DNA of 64,000 nucleotides from Multifurca ochricompacta (Eukaryota; Basidiomycota; Agaricomycetes; Russulales; Russulaceae). Position numbers and translations under genes: made by a program. This document shows, in pieces, positions 33,857 to 45,686 of the stretch. Positions within the stretch are counted from its first letter, which is position 1; every line of letters begins with the position of its first letter. The stretch covers positions 1,116,001-1,180,000 of the forward strand of contig WTXG01000001.1 in assembly GCA_022496185.1 (NCBI GenBank). Direction: 5' to 3'. Below the pieces are notes generated by a model. It saw only the letters and a program-made list of their open reading frames with translations. It searched no databases and had not been told where the DNA came from.

Positions 33857-36320
33857 TCACCACTGAAGCCATTCGCCGTACATGTTGGGCCGCTCCCCAC
33901 GAATATATGCCTCAAAAGTACGCTTGAGTACAGTTGCCCAGTCCAAGTCGCGCTTATCTTCCGTTACCTTCTCCAAGATTTCCTGCGCAGTGTGGCTGGC
34001 ATTCAATGCAATCTCGTTGTTGAGACGTGCAATTCTTTCTCCATCCGCAAATTGCGGACCAAGGTCAGGGAAGTTTCGTGTAGGATCAAATACTTTCCAC
34101 CTGTGCGAACAATCAGTGAAACGTAAAAATTGAATGGCAAAAGGCTCACCAGAGATTGTGGAAGTGATACGAGTATGCGCCACGGAAAAAACCCCCGAAC
34201 CCGAGTGCTTGTGGGGCAGCACTATTCTGCAGGGGAGTATCGAAGAAATCGGCGAACCTGTTCATTTTGTAAGAGCAATGAGATAGAGAATACGAATGCG
34301 GAAACGCTCACTCGATGAAGTAAGGCTGGGGGGGGCGGTCTCGCTGATAATACTCCGTATTCAGCCAGGCAGAGTCAAAGAGAGCATCTGGCAACCGAAG
34401 GAGAAGGCCTTCGAGGTAGGCGTCCTTGGTGTATTTTGAAACCGTCATCGGATGGAAATCCAGACCATTTTTCAACGCAGTCCTGAATAGGAAGGAGCCG
34501 AGTGCTGAACCTTTGTTCATGCGCAAAACCGCGGTATTGTACTTTTCGTGACGGGACCATCTGTAGGCAAAAGCTCCCTTCCAACCCCAAAGCTCCTCCC
34601 AGTCACGCAGGAAGATGGTGTCTGCGTCGAGGTACACACCGCCAAAACGATGACATAGCACGAAGCGAGCCATATCAGAGAGAATGACGGACATCCGGTC
34701 ATAAGAATCCGCGGACTTGGAGCCTAGACGGTTGAGCATCTCGCCCTCGTTACTCTTTGCAGTGGCTGTTCCTTGGTCATCTGAGGCAGTGGCAAAACTG
34801 GAACTGGACTCTTCGTCATGATGAACGGAGATGATGTGCCCGCCAGAATTGAATAGAGTATCCTTCAGCACTCTCCACTCATCTTTAATCTCGGGGACGC
34901 CGTCTAATTGCTCTGTTGTGTTCCACATTTTGAATTTAATCACGTCTTTGAACCGTGGATGCAGGAAGGGTGACGCCCAAGGATTAGACTTGAGCTGCTC
35001 AAACATGTCATGCAAGGCATTGGGATTTGGTATTGCGGCGGCGGGGCCCGGGTTTATCCATAACCACAACTGCGACCGGCACGCGACCGAGTCGGGTTCG
35101 TCCTCGTCAAGGTGCAGCCTGAGGTTCTGTGTGAATAAAAAGGAGAGGAGGGCAATATATGGCTTGTCTGTGAACGGGCCAGTCCAGAACATATGAAAAA
35201 AGCGAGGGTTCTCCGGATCGCATGTGGAAGGCAGTGTGTGGTATGGATGATGTTCGAGGGGTGGGGGAAGCTGGAGTAGGGGTTCCCATTCCGTCCGTGG
35301 CTTCTTTAGAAGACCAGTATTAGGGTCGATGGATGCTGAAGGCCGGATAATGGGGTCGAAAGCAGCCGGACTTGTGACGGGTTCTACTGCCTTGTTGACT
35401 GGCCCATCTTCCAAATAAATATACCTCCAGTCATCCACATTCCCTCGTCGCACACGCGCTCCATTATCAAGACCGCCACCTATCCGTAGGACCTCCAGGC
35501 AGTCACGGACATACTACAATAAGAAAGTGTTTCAGCAGTGACAACCAAGGACGCGGTGGAAGGAGTCATAACTACCTTGGAAGTGGAAAAATCACACAAA
35601 TTCATGATAATATCCAAGTCAGCGACACTCCCAGGTACTGGGCGCGGAGGGTACGCGGCATTGGGTGGACGGGCTTGAATGTCTAGATAGACGCGCTTAG
35701 GCCCATGACCTATAGTCTCACTGACAGCTGCACCAGGAGGTCTGAACCGTGAGGGAATCTTGGCAACCTTTCGTGGAGGCAGAGCAGGATTGAGTGGTGG
35801 AACTGCCAAGCCTATTGCTTTGGGGACTGAACAAGAGAAGTAAGCGCCGGAACGCGGTGGCAAATAAAAAAAAAAAAAACCTACTCTCTCGACTGCTGGG
35901 ATAATGACCACTCTGAACCTCCCACCGCCATATTTTTTGCAAGTCTTCTCGACGGAAGACAAGGGTCGGAGGCTCTCCAGGAAACAAAGGGGCTGGCCAC
36001 TGTTTCTCCTCAGTTCCGAAACGCTGAGCAACAGCATACATGGCGAACACTATTGACACGCATACGAGAAGCAAGACGAGTGTGCTCCGCCGGCGAGAGA
36101 AGCGAAAAAAGGTGATTTGATGCAAAAGATACAGGTTGGGAAGGAGGATGTGGACACGTCGATTTCGGAGTCCGGGGATAGGGACGAAAACGGAGACGGT
36201 CCAAGAGGACGGTTTTGCATGTCTGAGCTTCTTCTCGTGGATAGATGAGGAAAAAGGAAGACCGTTGGTAGACCTTGAGAGGTCACGAAAACCGTTTTGA
36301 CGTGAATTTGAGGAGTACAT
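33857..36320 (-). CDS. Type II membrane glycosyltransferase with DXD motif (Gly_transf_sug-like)
   Basis: This is a probable Golgi or ER glycosyltransferase. It has a basic cytoplasmic N-terminus, a single membrane anchor at about residues 70-95 (STLVLLLVCVSIVFAMYAVA), and a lumenal catalytic part. The DXD sugar-nucleotide and metal motif lies in GGVYLDADTIFLRDW. Other features are RFFHMFWTGPFTDKPYIALL, LWLWINPG and the acidic linker EESSSSFATASDD. Exons: 36320-35885, 35826-35576, 35513-34312, 34257-34150 and 34100-33857. It ends GERPNMYGEWLQW. The mannosyl or alpha-1,4 transferase substrate cannot be told. The ATG at 36320 was chosen because it precedes the anchor; the next in-frame Met lies inside the membrane segment. 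Confidence 0.82.
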
Positions 36321-36337
36321 GCACAAGCACGAGCAAG

Positions 36338-36420
36338 CTTGAGTTGAGGGAGGGGAGGAGAGGGGAGGAGAAGGGAGGGGAGGAGAGGAGAAGAGAGGAG
36401 AGGAGTGGAGTGGAGATGAG
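36338..36420. repeat. GA-rich (CT-rich on the minus strand) tract upstream of the glycosyltransferase
   Basis: An almost pure purine run built of GGGAGGGGAGGAGA units lies 18-100 bp upstream of the minus-strand start at 36320. On the coding strand this is a pyrimidine tract, a common promoter or leader element in basidiomycetes. Immediately beyond, at about 36540-36565, are TTTAC repeats. Confidence 0.6.
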
Positions 36421-36610
36421 AATGTGAATGAGGAAAGTTCTTCTTAGTGTTCTGCTGTTACTTGTTATACTCTTCAAGTGAACCCCTCACGTGAGAGAAA
36501 TCAGGGGAAGTTGGCGTGGCGTGGCTATACACTTGTCTACTACTTTACTTTACTTTACTTTACACTTTACAACTCCTCAAACTCAGTTCAAAAACACAAA
36601 AACATTCTTT

Positions 36611-38925
36611 TTATGTCGCCCCACTCAACGGTTGCGCTTCCAGATCAACCGGGTCAGTCGGGACAGATAAAATCCGCAAGGTGTTTGTATGTCCAAGTCC
36701 CCCCTTCCAACCCTGCACAGCGATAATCGTGGATCCAGGTTTAATCAAATTCAGCTCAAGCGCACTGCGTAGCCCAAATCGGATGCGATTGTCCACCTTA
36801 AACAGTAGATCAGCTAGTCGGAACAGTGTTGAAATCAAATCAAAATTCACTCCACGTACATCAGTCTGCCACTGCTGACTGGTGATACCTCTGGGCTCTG
36901 AATACCAGAGTGGATACACCCCCCTATGAAGGTGTATCTGACGAGAAGTCTGCTCATTGCGGGTTACTGCATAAATGATCAATTTCAACCTTACAAGACA
37001 ACATGCCAAGTACATGCCTGTAATAATTGGCACGCCAGGACGATACTTAGAGATAAGACGAGCCGTGTTTCCGCTCGTCGACAGTACCAGAATAGCGCTT
37101 GCACCTTGCTCGGACGCGGCAGCCACTGCGGCGAAAGCCACCGTCTCAACAGTCTCGGTTGGCCTAGCCGTAACATTGCGCAGCTCGTCATACAGGGGCG
37201 GATAACAGATCGCCGCTTCAGCGAGTAAGCAAGTTTCCGCCATCATGAGCACTAAAAAGAATCCTTCAGACGACAGATTCCGAATATTGAGTTAAGCTTA
37301 CCAGACTGGATCGGGTATGAGCCCTTTGCTGTCTCACCGGACAGCATGACGCAATCGGCGCCATCAAGTACAGCGTTCGCAACATCGCTGACCTCAGCAC
37401 GCGTTGGACGGGGATTATACTGCACACAAGCGAGATGAGTGCGAGTGGGCATGCGATCGATTCACTTACTGTCATAGACTAAAAGCAATAGGTAAACTTT
37501 GCGTTTAATTTGACAACGAAGTAACGCACCTCCAGCATTTGGGTGGCTACGATGACCGGCTTACCTGCCATGTTACTCTTGGCAATCATCATCTTCTGAG
37601 CCAGGAACACTTGGCTTGCAGGGATTTCTATGCCAAGGTCGCCACGAGCGACCATTACCCCATCTGTTTCTTTTAAAATTTCGTCAAAGTTGGCTACACC
37701 CTGCTCATTCTCAATCTTGACGATGATTTTGATGTTAGCGCCATCGGGGCCGAGAGTTTCGCGGATATCCCGAACGTCCTGCGCGCGACGAATAAAGGAT
37801 GCGAAGATCATGTCGACGCCATTCTTTACGCCAAACTGCAAGTCACGCTTGTCCTTTTCGGAGAGGGCAGGCAGATCAACTGGTGTCTTCGGAAGGTTGA
37901 CGCCCTTGCGTGAAGACAGTGTACCATTGTTAAGGGCACGGACGTGCACAGACGTATGGTCAATGGAGAGAACGAGGAGAGTCAGTATGCCTGAGTATAG
38001 CGTATATCAGCCTCGCAAGCAGGACATCGTCGCCTCTCTCTTACCGTCGTCGACATAAATGAGCTTCCCGGGAGCTGTGACTTTGGGGAGATTGACCTTA
38101 CAAAGGTGTCATCTCTCGTCTCGTCTATAAAGCGTGTGGCGCTCCACTTACGTAGTCGACGTACATATACTTATCGTCGCCAGTCTCTATGTACTTGGCG
38201 TCAGTCGTCACAATGAACTCATGACCGGCCGTGATAGGGATCTACGCAGCCTTGTCAACAATTATAGTGTGGATCAAGCGCCGCAAGGCCTACGTCTTGA
38301 CCATCTCGCATCAGACCAGTGCGAATCTCTGGTCCTTTCTAGTAACTGCTTGAGATCATGGACGCGATGAGTGGCGAGTAGTACCAACAGTGTCAAGAGC
38401 GATCGCAACCGGACGCCCGGCAGGATCAGCTGAAAAGATCACATCTACACCTTGACTAACACAAGGCCATGTATATGCACACCTGCAACCATCTTGCGGG
38501 TGTTGTCGATCACGCTCTGGTGATATTCATAACTACCGTGCGAAAAGTTCATGCGGACTGATGTAGTTAGCGAATTAGCGGAAAATCCACCTTATCTAGA
38601 CTCACCGATGTTGACGCCGGCGCGCCGCAGCTCCGCAAGCTTCTCTACTGAGTTGACCTTCGGACCTGTAGGAATACATATGAATGTTACATCAAACCAA
38701 ACATTGCGTCTTTCGGGGCTCACCGATGGTCGCGATGATAGATGTCTGGAAGGGGAGGTCAGAAGATCAGCATCTCCTGGACTAATATCGCCCGAACACC
38801 AGGGCTGTACTCGCCTTGCGGTGGTACTTGGTCGCCTCCGTGGTGTGGGGCGCGGCAGCGGGGTTAAGGGTGGCATTCCACTCAAGGCGAGAGCGGATGG
38901 CATCTGTAGGGAAGAAGGATGTCAT
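36611..38925 (-). CDS. PYK1: Pyruvate kinase
   Basis: This is the last glycolytic enzyme (phosphoenolpyruvate plus ADP to pyruvate plus ATP). Fourteen exons: 38925-38815, 38745-38724 (22 nt), 38665-38606, 38557-38483, 38429-38389, 38338-38294, 38241-38152, 38096-38045, 37990-37530, 37478-37470 (9 nt), 37419-37302, 37251-37018, 36966-36860 and 36796-36611. Conserved motifs: [34 protein letters not shown], the active-site block [43 protein letters not shown] and [15 protein letters not shown]. The 9-nt exon supplies Ser-Met-Thr of the LESMT word. Two introns appear to be GC-AG: 38814-38746 (AAG|GCGAGT) and 37017-36967 (CAG|GCATGT). The protein is about 530 residues. Confidence 0.95.
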
Positions 38926-39506
38926 ATTTACGCCAATAATCAGACAATCTTTGGAGATCTGAGGCCAGAAAGGAGGTTAGAACGCGGTAACGCGGTAAAG
39001 GAAGGGACTGTGGTCAAGGATGGAGGGGAGGGGAATTGAAAGATATGCCTTAGATTTATAGTAGTCACGGAGCGGAGAAGGGGGCGAAGAACGTTGGGGT
39101 TACACAGATGCAGATGACTGATATTGATATACGTGAACCCTGCAAACAGCGAACCCGCGAACCCCGCGAATAGGCTCGGACGCGTGCGTACCAAATCGAG
39201 GGTTCGCTTCTCGCTTCTCGCTTCTCGGATTCTCGGATTTTGCTTGCTGCTTGCTGCTGTAATCGTCTATGGACTTCCGTTGTCAACTTCATGGTTCAGT
39301 CTCATCCTCAATCTCAATCTCAATCCGCACATGTCAGTCACTACGTTCTTTAATAAGGGCTACAAGCCGCCGCTGAAAAGGCGGTAGTACAAGTTCGAAA
39401 AACAAAAAAAAAAACAAAAAAAAACAAAAAAGGCGAAGCATAAGACACACAGCGATCGACAATAATCAGTAAACAACAAGATTATCATCCCCCAAACAGA
39501 ACATCC
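38926..39506. other. Intergenic between pyruvate kinase and CSL factor
   Basis: This holds the pyruvate kinase promoter side and the CSL gene 3' side. It contains an A-rich run with interspersed C at 39398-39431 and CTTCTCG-type short repeats near 39207-39235. I see no gene. Confidence 0.5.
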
Positions 39507-42038
39507 CTACATGACACGTAAAGTCCATCCATGCAACCCACCGTCAACGGCAGCAGCGGCCTGCGCAGCAGCCAGCCAGCCCTGGTCAATCCCCCCAGGG
39601 GAGCCACCCGGACCTCCGCCAATCACATTGAGACTCATGTTCTCGAACACATTCTCACATGCGATAGTACGTCCGGAGTGATAACCTACTCCGTCTAAGG
39701 ATCGAATGAAGAGAAGTGGGAGACTGCGTCCTGCGAGTTGCTGGGGTACAATGACTGGCGATATCCCCGGGTCTCGTTCGACATCACGCGACTCCTGTGA
39801 GGTGCTACCACTTTCGGCTCTGTCTTCGTTGACAGGTGGGAGAACGTCCTCCTTGAGCGCATTTATCACATCCGCTAGTGGAGGAACTTCCACAACTACG
39901 ATGGTGTGTAAGGGTCCAGCGGATATGTACCGTGGTGGGATCGGGGGAACCGCAGTCGAAGTTCCATTAGAAGATGGCTGAGGATCGATTGCGCCTGCGA
40001 CGCCAGTCTCAACAGGAGGGGTTAATGGTTGAACGAACGGCGAAACATTTGTAAGAGGGCCAGGAAGAGGGGTCTGATAAATACGCGTGCGAAGTGGGCC
40101 AATACTACCAAGGTACACATCAAGTGGGGTTTGTGTCCGCGTTTTTGGATTCTCATAAAAGAAGTTCGAAACGGTCAGTTCGAGGGCATTGTTAGCAGGA
40201 CGGTAGACGGGAGCAGTGAACAGGGTAGGGAAAGGGGTGACTGGCAGCTCCGGAATGGTGTTGCTTGGTCCAAGCGCATCAAAAAAGGTGTATTGGAATT
40301 TGGCTACAAGCCCTATTAGCATGAACTGAGGGCAGAAAGTGCGTAGCTTACAGATACCGACGATGGTCCAACAAAGATAGTCATCTACTTCATCAGTCAC
40401 AGTACGAACGCCATCTTTCACATCTTCTCGGACCCGCGGTGATTGAAAGATTAGAGGATGCGAACCTGATTGTCCAGGAGCAGGCGACATCGTGCCCGCG
40501 GTGCCAGGCATAGGTCCAGCTGCAGAGAGATAGTGCCGGGTTCCGTCTTGATTAATCCTTTGCAATGCGATCTTCTGCATCTGGCTGACGGGACCGCCAT
40601 CATCTGACGCAATTTTACCTTTGTCAACTTTGCGAATGACTAGAGGCGCAGTGGAAATCCCAGAATGGGTATCCATGAGGATAATCTCAGACCCATATGT
40701 CACTGGTTGAGGAACTGGAAGAAAGGTCGTCAATAACTCAGACAAATAACATAAGACATGTATATGTCCCTCCCCCCTTTCTTTTTTTTTTTTCCTTTTT
40801 CAAGAAAGGCGCAGTAGGACCTGCTCACCTAAAGATTGTGTTTCTTGGGATCGACGTACGACATTGACGTTGAATGCCGACCAGGAAACGTTGCTCGCAC
40901 AAAGTTGGGTGTGGTCTATGGTCATATACTTTGTCCGTACAGTCTGGGAGTTGATACGGTTGAAAAGAGACACGGGACCCCCAGCAAGAATGCATGATGA
41001 AATGTTACGTGTTTTTGCCGTTTTCTTGGATGGTTTTGATATTATAGTGACTGGAGCAGAGTCAAACGACGCCCAGACACGACCAGTAGGAGGTTCAGCA
41101 CCATCAGAAGATGGTACGTGAGGTGGGGGCTCCGCAATATCCAGGGTAAGTAAAAAACTCTTCGCCTTGGCAGTACCATTGACATGCAAAAACTTGAAGC
41201 TGGCGAACATGTTGTTGTCTAGCTGGGCTTTCTGCTCAAAGCTGCGTTCACCTGTCTCGGAAACGACACTCATGGACATCTGCTGTTGACGCATGTGCCA
41301 GACAGGGCCCTCGATATGTACGACAGGCGGAGGACAGAGGAAACGTTTTTCGCTGCCATAAGATTTTTGGGCGACGGCAGCGTGCATACACACTACAGTA
41401 GTCATGGAGGTGGCGCGCGATGGGTCTTGAGATATATGATCGCGCACAACGCGACGTATCTTACGGTGAGGGTCGTCGATGTCTCCATCGTCAAGCTTAC
41501 GCTTTCCATTCGCCTGATAAGTGGTGGGGTCACGTGATTAATTAGATGAATGTTGTCACGACTGTGAGATCGAGTGGTGACTTACTGGTCGGGGTACAGA
41601 GGGGGAGGAAAGTTGCTGAGAAGAGGGCATGGGTGTCGGAACGCTCCAAGGCGCGTGTTGGCCGTTAGATGGTGGGCGGTCTTTAGATATGGTTAAGATA
41701 GACTGAAAGGAGACGTTCGGATCCACGGAAGGGAGCGCGGGAGGCTGAGAAGGGTTTATAGGGGAAATAGAGGCGTTAGTGGTGGGCTGAGGGGTGCCGG
41801 GGGCTGAATGGGGAGGATTCGAAGCCTGGGACGCGTTCTGAGGGGAAGATGACGCGGTTTGCGGGCCTGAAATTGCCTTTACAACGAGTTGTGCGATATT
41901 TGATGTGGGAGACGGTTCGCGGGACAAATCATGTAATTGCTGTTGGGAACGATGCTGACTTTGGACCTCTGTGGTTGGTGAGGTAGACATCTGAGAAGGA
42001 TGAATAGTGTCAAGAGGGTGAGGATGAACCGTCCTCAT
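39507..42038 (-). CDS. CSL (CBF1/Su(H)/LAG-1) family transcription factor
   Basis: This is a fungal CSL DNA-binding transcription factor; in fission yeast the relatives Cbf11 and Cbf12 act in adhesion and cell-cycle control, and no Notch partner exists in fungi. The N-terminal 150 residues are Ser/Pro/Gln-rich. The Rel-homology N-terminal part follows (VAQKSYGSEKRFLCPPPVVH), then the beta-trefoil (NISSCILAGGPVSLFNRINS, QTVRTKYMTID, VTYGSEIILMDTHSG) and the C-terminal IPT-like domain (ELTVSNFFY). Introns: 41585-41514, 40828-40715 and 40351-40304. For the second I chose the pyrimidine-rich acceptor (CTTCCAG), which keeps the frame as SLVPQPVTYG. Length is about 760 residues. The ATG at 42038 is the first in frame. 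Confidence 0.9.
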
Positions 42039-42216
42039 GATTTCCCGCGGGTCTGTAGGCGGGGTAAAGTGTGTGGGAAGAACGTTTGGAGAGTGGGAAG
42101 AAAGTGAGGTCCCACGTGTACGGCGTGAGAGTCTACGTCCACGTTTATAAAGACCTCCCGCGGGACCCCGTCTTATCTCTCGGGGTCCTCCGATTACGAC
42201 ATCTCACTCATAATCC

Positions 42217-42932
42217 TCACATCATCATCAGACCCAGACCCAACCATCCGGCGGCTTCTTCCTCTTCCTCCCCGTAGAACAACCTGCTTGTCTTCTCGGT
42301 CTCGGACAACTGTACATCGCCTCTGCTCAATTGCTGACTGCGCCGTGCCTCATATGCCAGGCGCAGTGCCTCCTCATCACATGTCTCATCACTGATATAT
42401 GGCGAATGGAGACCGTCGTCGATGGTCTCGTCATCCTCCCAATTCGGCCAACCCCCCTTCACTGCTCTTAGAGGTCATGATCACGCTAGCCAATCGGGCA
42501 CAAAAATGGAAATGTGCGCACAGGCGGTTAGGACTCCAAGCTTGTCTTCACGTTTGATGATTGTCTCTGCTGGCTGGTCTTCTCTACTAAAGAGGATGCG
42601 TTGCAACCCAATGAACTAATGTCACCGTCCACTGTGTCCACAATTTTGTCTACGAATTCTTCAGGGCCTTCCTCCAGGCTTTCATCCCGCCACCAGCCCA
42701 ACTGCTCCTGGTCAGACTGCCTCGGGCTCGAGGGGAAAAACCCCGCAAGACTGAATGGGTCAACATTTCTTTCTACACGTGTTGTATCCCGACGTGAGAG
42801 TGCCAAAAGATCGATGCTTGTCTTGGTACGACGCGGTGCTTGGGCTTGGGAGTGCTGCTCTGTCGGCCAAACGCCGACGTTTGGAGTTGACTGGGACCGT
42901 TGCATGACTTTGGACATGAGGTTTGAATGCAT
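42217..42932 (-). CDS. Hypothetical acidic protein, two exons
   Basis: I do not recognise this protein of about 215 residues. The first frame (42932-42535) begins MHSNLMSKVMQRSQS and has Ser/Arg-rich then acidic sequence (DESLEEGPEEFVDKIVDTVD). The second frame (42466-42217) has WPNWEDDETIDDGLHSP, DEEALRLAYEARRSQQL and a Glu run near the end. A plausible but not certain join is donor 42534 (GTCCTA) to acceptor 42467 (TCTAAG). The composition suggests a largely disordered regulatory protein. It sits between the CSL and SWIM/RING genes on the same strand. Confidence 0.45.
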
Positions 42933-43242
42933 GTAGGTATGAAATGATCAAAAACCCCGTTTTCTTGAGGACTTTAGGGTATGTCAACGAAAGGGAAATA
43001 GTGGAAAGGATGAATTGTACAATTGCATTGTATATCCATCCCCAACCAACAGACAGGGATCCCCAACTCCCCCAACATATTCTACGTTCGAACCAAATCG
43101 AGTAAACAAGATCTTCGCATTCGCAGAATTCGAAACTCAGAAATGTTACATTCAAAATTGGAAGGCAGGTCAACCGAACCGAACTAAAACTAACCAAAAC
43201 CAATCAAACCAAACCAAACCAAACCAAACCAAACCAAAATGT
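42933..43242. repeat. Spacer with CCAAA microsatellite
   Basis: 43191-43239 is an imperfect-to-perfect repeat of AACCA/CCAAA units, with six clean copies at the right end. It abuts the end of the SWIM/RING gene. The rest of this 310-bp spacer has no coding signal. Confidence 0.7.
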
Positions 43243-44719
43243 TTAGATGGCCGTATGGTAGCTGGCTGCTGGCTGCTGGCTGCCATGCCGCTGACACCCA
43301 ACAACCAGGTCAACTACGATGATCTAAACGAAATGAATCAATATCTAATATTATTGGCCAGGTCAAACCATAGTCACTCACAGCTACTCGTGTCACGTAC
43401 ACCACTGAGGCCAGCAGCCCTTGCCAAGTTGATATACCCTCCATAAATCGGGCCAGCGCCAAATTTACCTTGATTGTCCCCAGGCCATTTAGCAGGCCAT
43501 TTAGCGCGACACCACACACAGGTCAATACAGCAGCGCTTCGACGCCCTGCAAGTGGGACAAAGTACAGTCAACATCCAAGGGAGAAAGGGGCATAACAGT
43601 AACAGTAACTAACACTGTTCAAAGCATTCAGAATGCAGCCCGTTTCCACACTCTTCGCAGAATGTTAATATGTTCTGAGATACGCCATGCATACTCTCAT
43701 AACAGATGGGACAACTATCGTCGGGTCCTGGAATGCGCCTCTGCGCAGTTGAGGATGCTGACTGCGGTGCTTTGCCAGTCGCGCGTGCGTACGCATCGCG
43801 CACGCTGTCGTGGGCGAGAGCATTTGGTGCTTGTGGTGCATTCGCAAAAATAGTTTGGAGCTCGCTAGCGAGTAGCGCCCTTTTCCACTCGTTAGCTTAG
43901 AAGGAAAAGAGGAGCGGGCATGACGAGCCTCACTTTTGATACCACAGGCCGGACGACTGTGGAACCTGGAGGACTGTCCGACGTTCCGCGTCATGAATGA
44001 GCACGTTTCAATTTTTTCATTAAAAACGATTTACCCTTCAAAAATATAAACAGCTGCGCGGAAAAGAAAAAAGTGGTTCAGAAACTCGATGTGATTGACA
44101 CACTAAGACAACGTACGATGTGTTTGCAATGGTTACCGCGAGAGGCGTCGGGGCCTTGGAGGCGATTAGTTCAACATTACACTGAGTAGTATGTTAATGA
44201 TGAACCGTAAACGCCAGTCGCAGGAAGGTAACCTGCCAACAACTACGTTGTACACCTGCCATAAAACGAGATGAGATATTGACGAGTTCAACATTCGACT
44301 TTCGAGCCAACAAACAGACATTTCCGGTAGATCCGAGAACTTTGAATTCCTCGCAAAGTCCATCACTTTCGCGTCTCCTGTCGATCATAAAGAACCTTGT
44401 TGGAGGGTCATTAATTGGACGGGCGGATTTCGGTTGCCAGCTTTTCACACCTCTGTGACATCACCCGCGCGACGCGCTCAAGGGTGTTCTTTGGACACGA
44501 CTTTTTGAAGACGGCCCCACGCCTTTCCGGTAAGGAGGCGTCTGAGTTCTGAGAGGTCTTGCGCCGTTTCTTTGGTCTTGACAATGAGGGATGAGCACCG
44601 GCGTACGCCTGCACTGGCTGCTGTGGTTGCGACGAAGGGTGTGAGCTGCCAGCGACATGCTCTGACGATGTAGTCAGATCAACAACGTCTTTGTCGGATT
44701 CAAACCTGCGCTTGCTCAT
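43243..44719 (-). CDS. SWIM-type zinc finger plus RING E3 ubiquitin ligase
   Basis: This is a probable E3 ligase of the fungal SWIM-RING type. The N-terminus is basic and Ser-rich (MSKRRFESDKDVVDLTTS). The SWIM region is assembled from several exons: RFFMIDRRRESDGLCEEF, VLGSTGN, YNVVVGRLPSCD, PDASRGNHCKHI, LFIFLK, LQVPQSSGLWYQ. The RING is CPICYESM...CEECGNGLHSECFEQW...CVWCRAKW, all eight ligand positions visible. Introns I place: 44450-44398, 44319-44256, 44212-44155 and others near 44090, 43960, 43895 and 43585. The splice at 44212 gives CDWRPD instead of the usual C-x-C, so one SWIM cysteine is not recovered. The C-terminal exon is uncertain; the TAA at 43243-43245 is the best end. The family call is sound, the model approximate. 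Confidence 0.75.
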
Positions 44720-44865
44720 GGTTGTCTGGTTGCAAAGTGCAAGTGTAATAAAAAAAATCGAATTATAGTTAAAAAATTCGCAAACAGGAGCACTTGACTC
44801 ATAGTGGCCTAACTGTCCCGAGTCACATTCCCAAGAGAATCATATCTTTCTATATAACCTCTTCA

Positions 44866-45010
44866 ACAAGCTATTCAACGTGCCTTGCGCATCATCTGTG
44901 CCGTACCCAACGTAGGCCCGATACCACAACACGTTGCATTCTGCATGAATGGCAATTGATAGTATGTCTGTACTAGTGAAGGTTTCGCATGGCCACGTCG
45001 AAGGCTGTCT
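44866..45010 (+). pseudogene. Degenerate fragment of a cis-prenyltransferase gene
   Basis: In one frame this reads AIQRALRIICAV and [14 protein letters not shown], followed by two adjacent stops (TGA TAG at 44957-44962) and then, after a frame change, KVSHGHVEG. The intact gene at 45819 has [31 protein letters not shown] and KVLQGHVDG. The stops fall exactly on the conserved RR pair. The same segment matches at DNA level over about 130 bp (for example GGCCCGATACCACA). No ATG or downstream exons are recognisable, so it is a remnant of a tandem duplication. Confidence 0.8.
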
Positions 45011-45586
45011 TGTGTGTCTTTACATTGCTCGTGAGCGGGCCCTGAGTACGTTCTTTCTAACTGATCAAAAGCTACTGTAACTGTGCTATGTCCTCGATAG
45101 GATGATAGCTTCCAGCAGTTTGGTATTCAATGTTTGCACGCCGAGCGGAATTGCACCAGCTGTCGAGGAAACCGGTGAAGTGTTCATGCCCCAGTCATTC
45201 CGGCGCATGCTCGCTGACCACTGAGAATGGCATTCGCATTGGCGACCACCCTATGATTTCATGAAGGATGGCACTATAACAAATTCTTGCAGTAGCAGGT
45301 GTGTTGTGCCGGATATTAACTGTACACCCTGACAGCGCCCCTATTCAACTTTAGCGATGCTTTTCGTTACATTTTGTGGGGTGTAACGACTACGATGGAA
45401 GCTCTTGAGTGCGTGCGTGCGACGCTTGAGATGTAAGATACGCCATGCCCCATTGATTGACAAGTGATGGTTGCACAATTGACTCGTGTTCGGTTTCCTC
45501 GCCTCGCCTCTTGATAATAATTAATCGATGGCCCATTCGGACACGGATGCGACAGATATGCTACGCTACACACAAGCCCCTGCTTC

Positions 45587-45686
45587 ATGTATGTATGTAT
45601 GTATGTATGTATGTATGTATAAATGTGTTCATTCATACATGCATGCATGTATGTATGTATGTAAGTATGTATATATGTATATATAC
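45587..45686. repeat. ATGT/TATG microsatellite, about 100 bp
   Basis: Two blocks of TGTA tetranucleotides flank a short CATGCATG centre, with TATATA at the right end. It lies about 130 bp upstream of the cis-prenyltransferase start and is likely length-polymorphic. Confidence 0.85.

Noticed and set aside
36338..36420. Purine tract as a CRISPR-like or transposon terminal repeat
   Set aside because: It is irregular low-complexity GA sequence, with no constant repeat-spacer unit and no target-site duplication.
35107..36477. Additional minus-strand ORFs around the glycosyltransferase 5' part
   Set aside because: They are alternative frames of the same exons or the pyrimidine-rich leader; only one frame carries the membrane anchor and splices to the DXD domain.
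43085..43105. Second tRNA-like GGTTCGAA word
   Set aside because: There is no cloverleaf partner sequence upstream or downstream.
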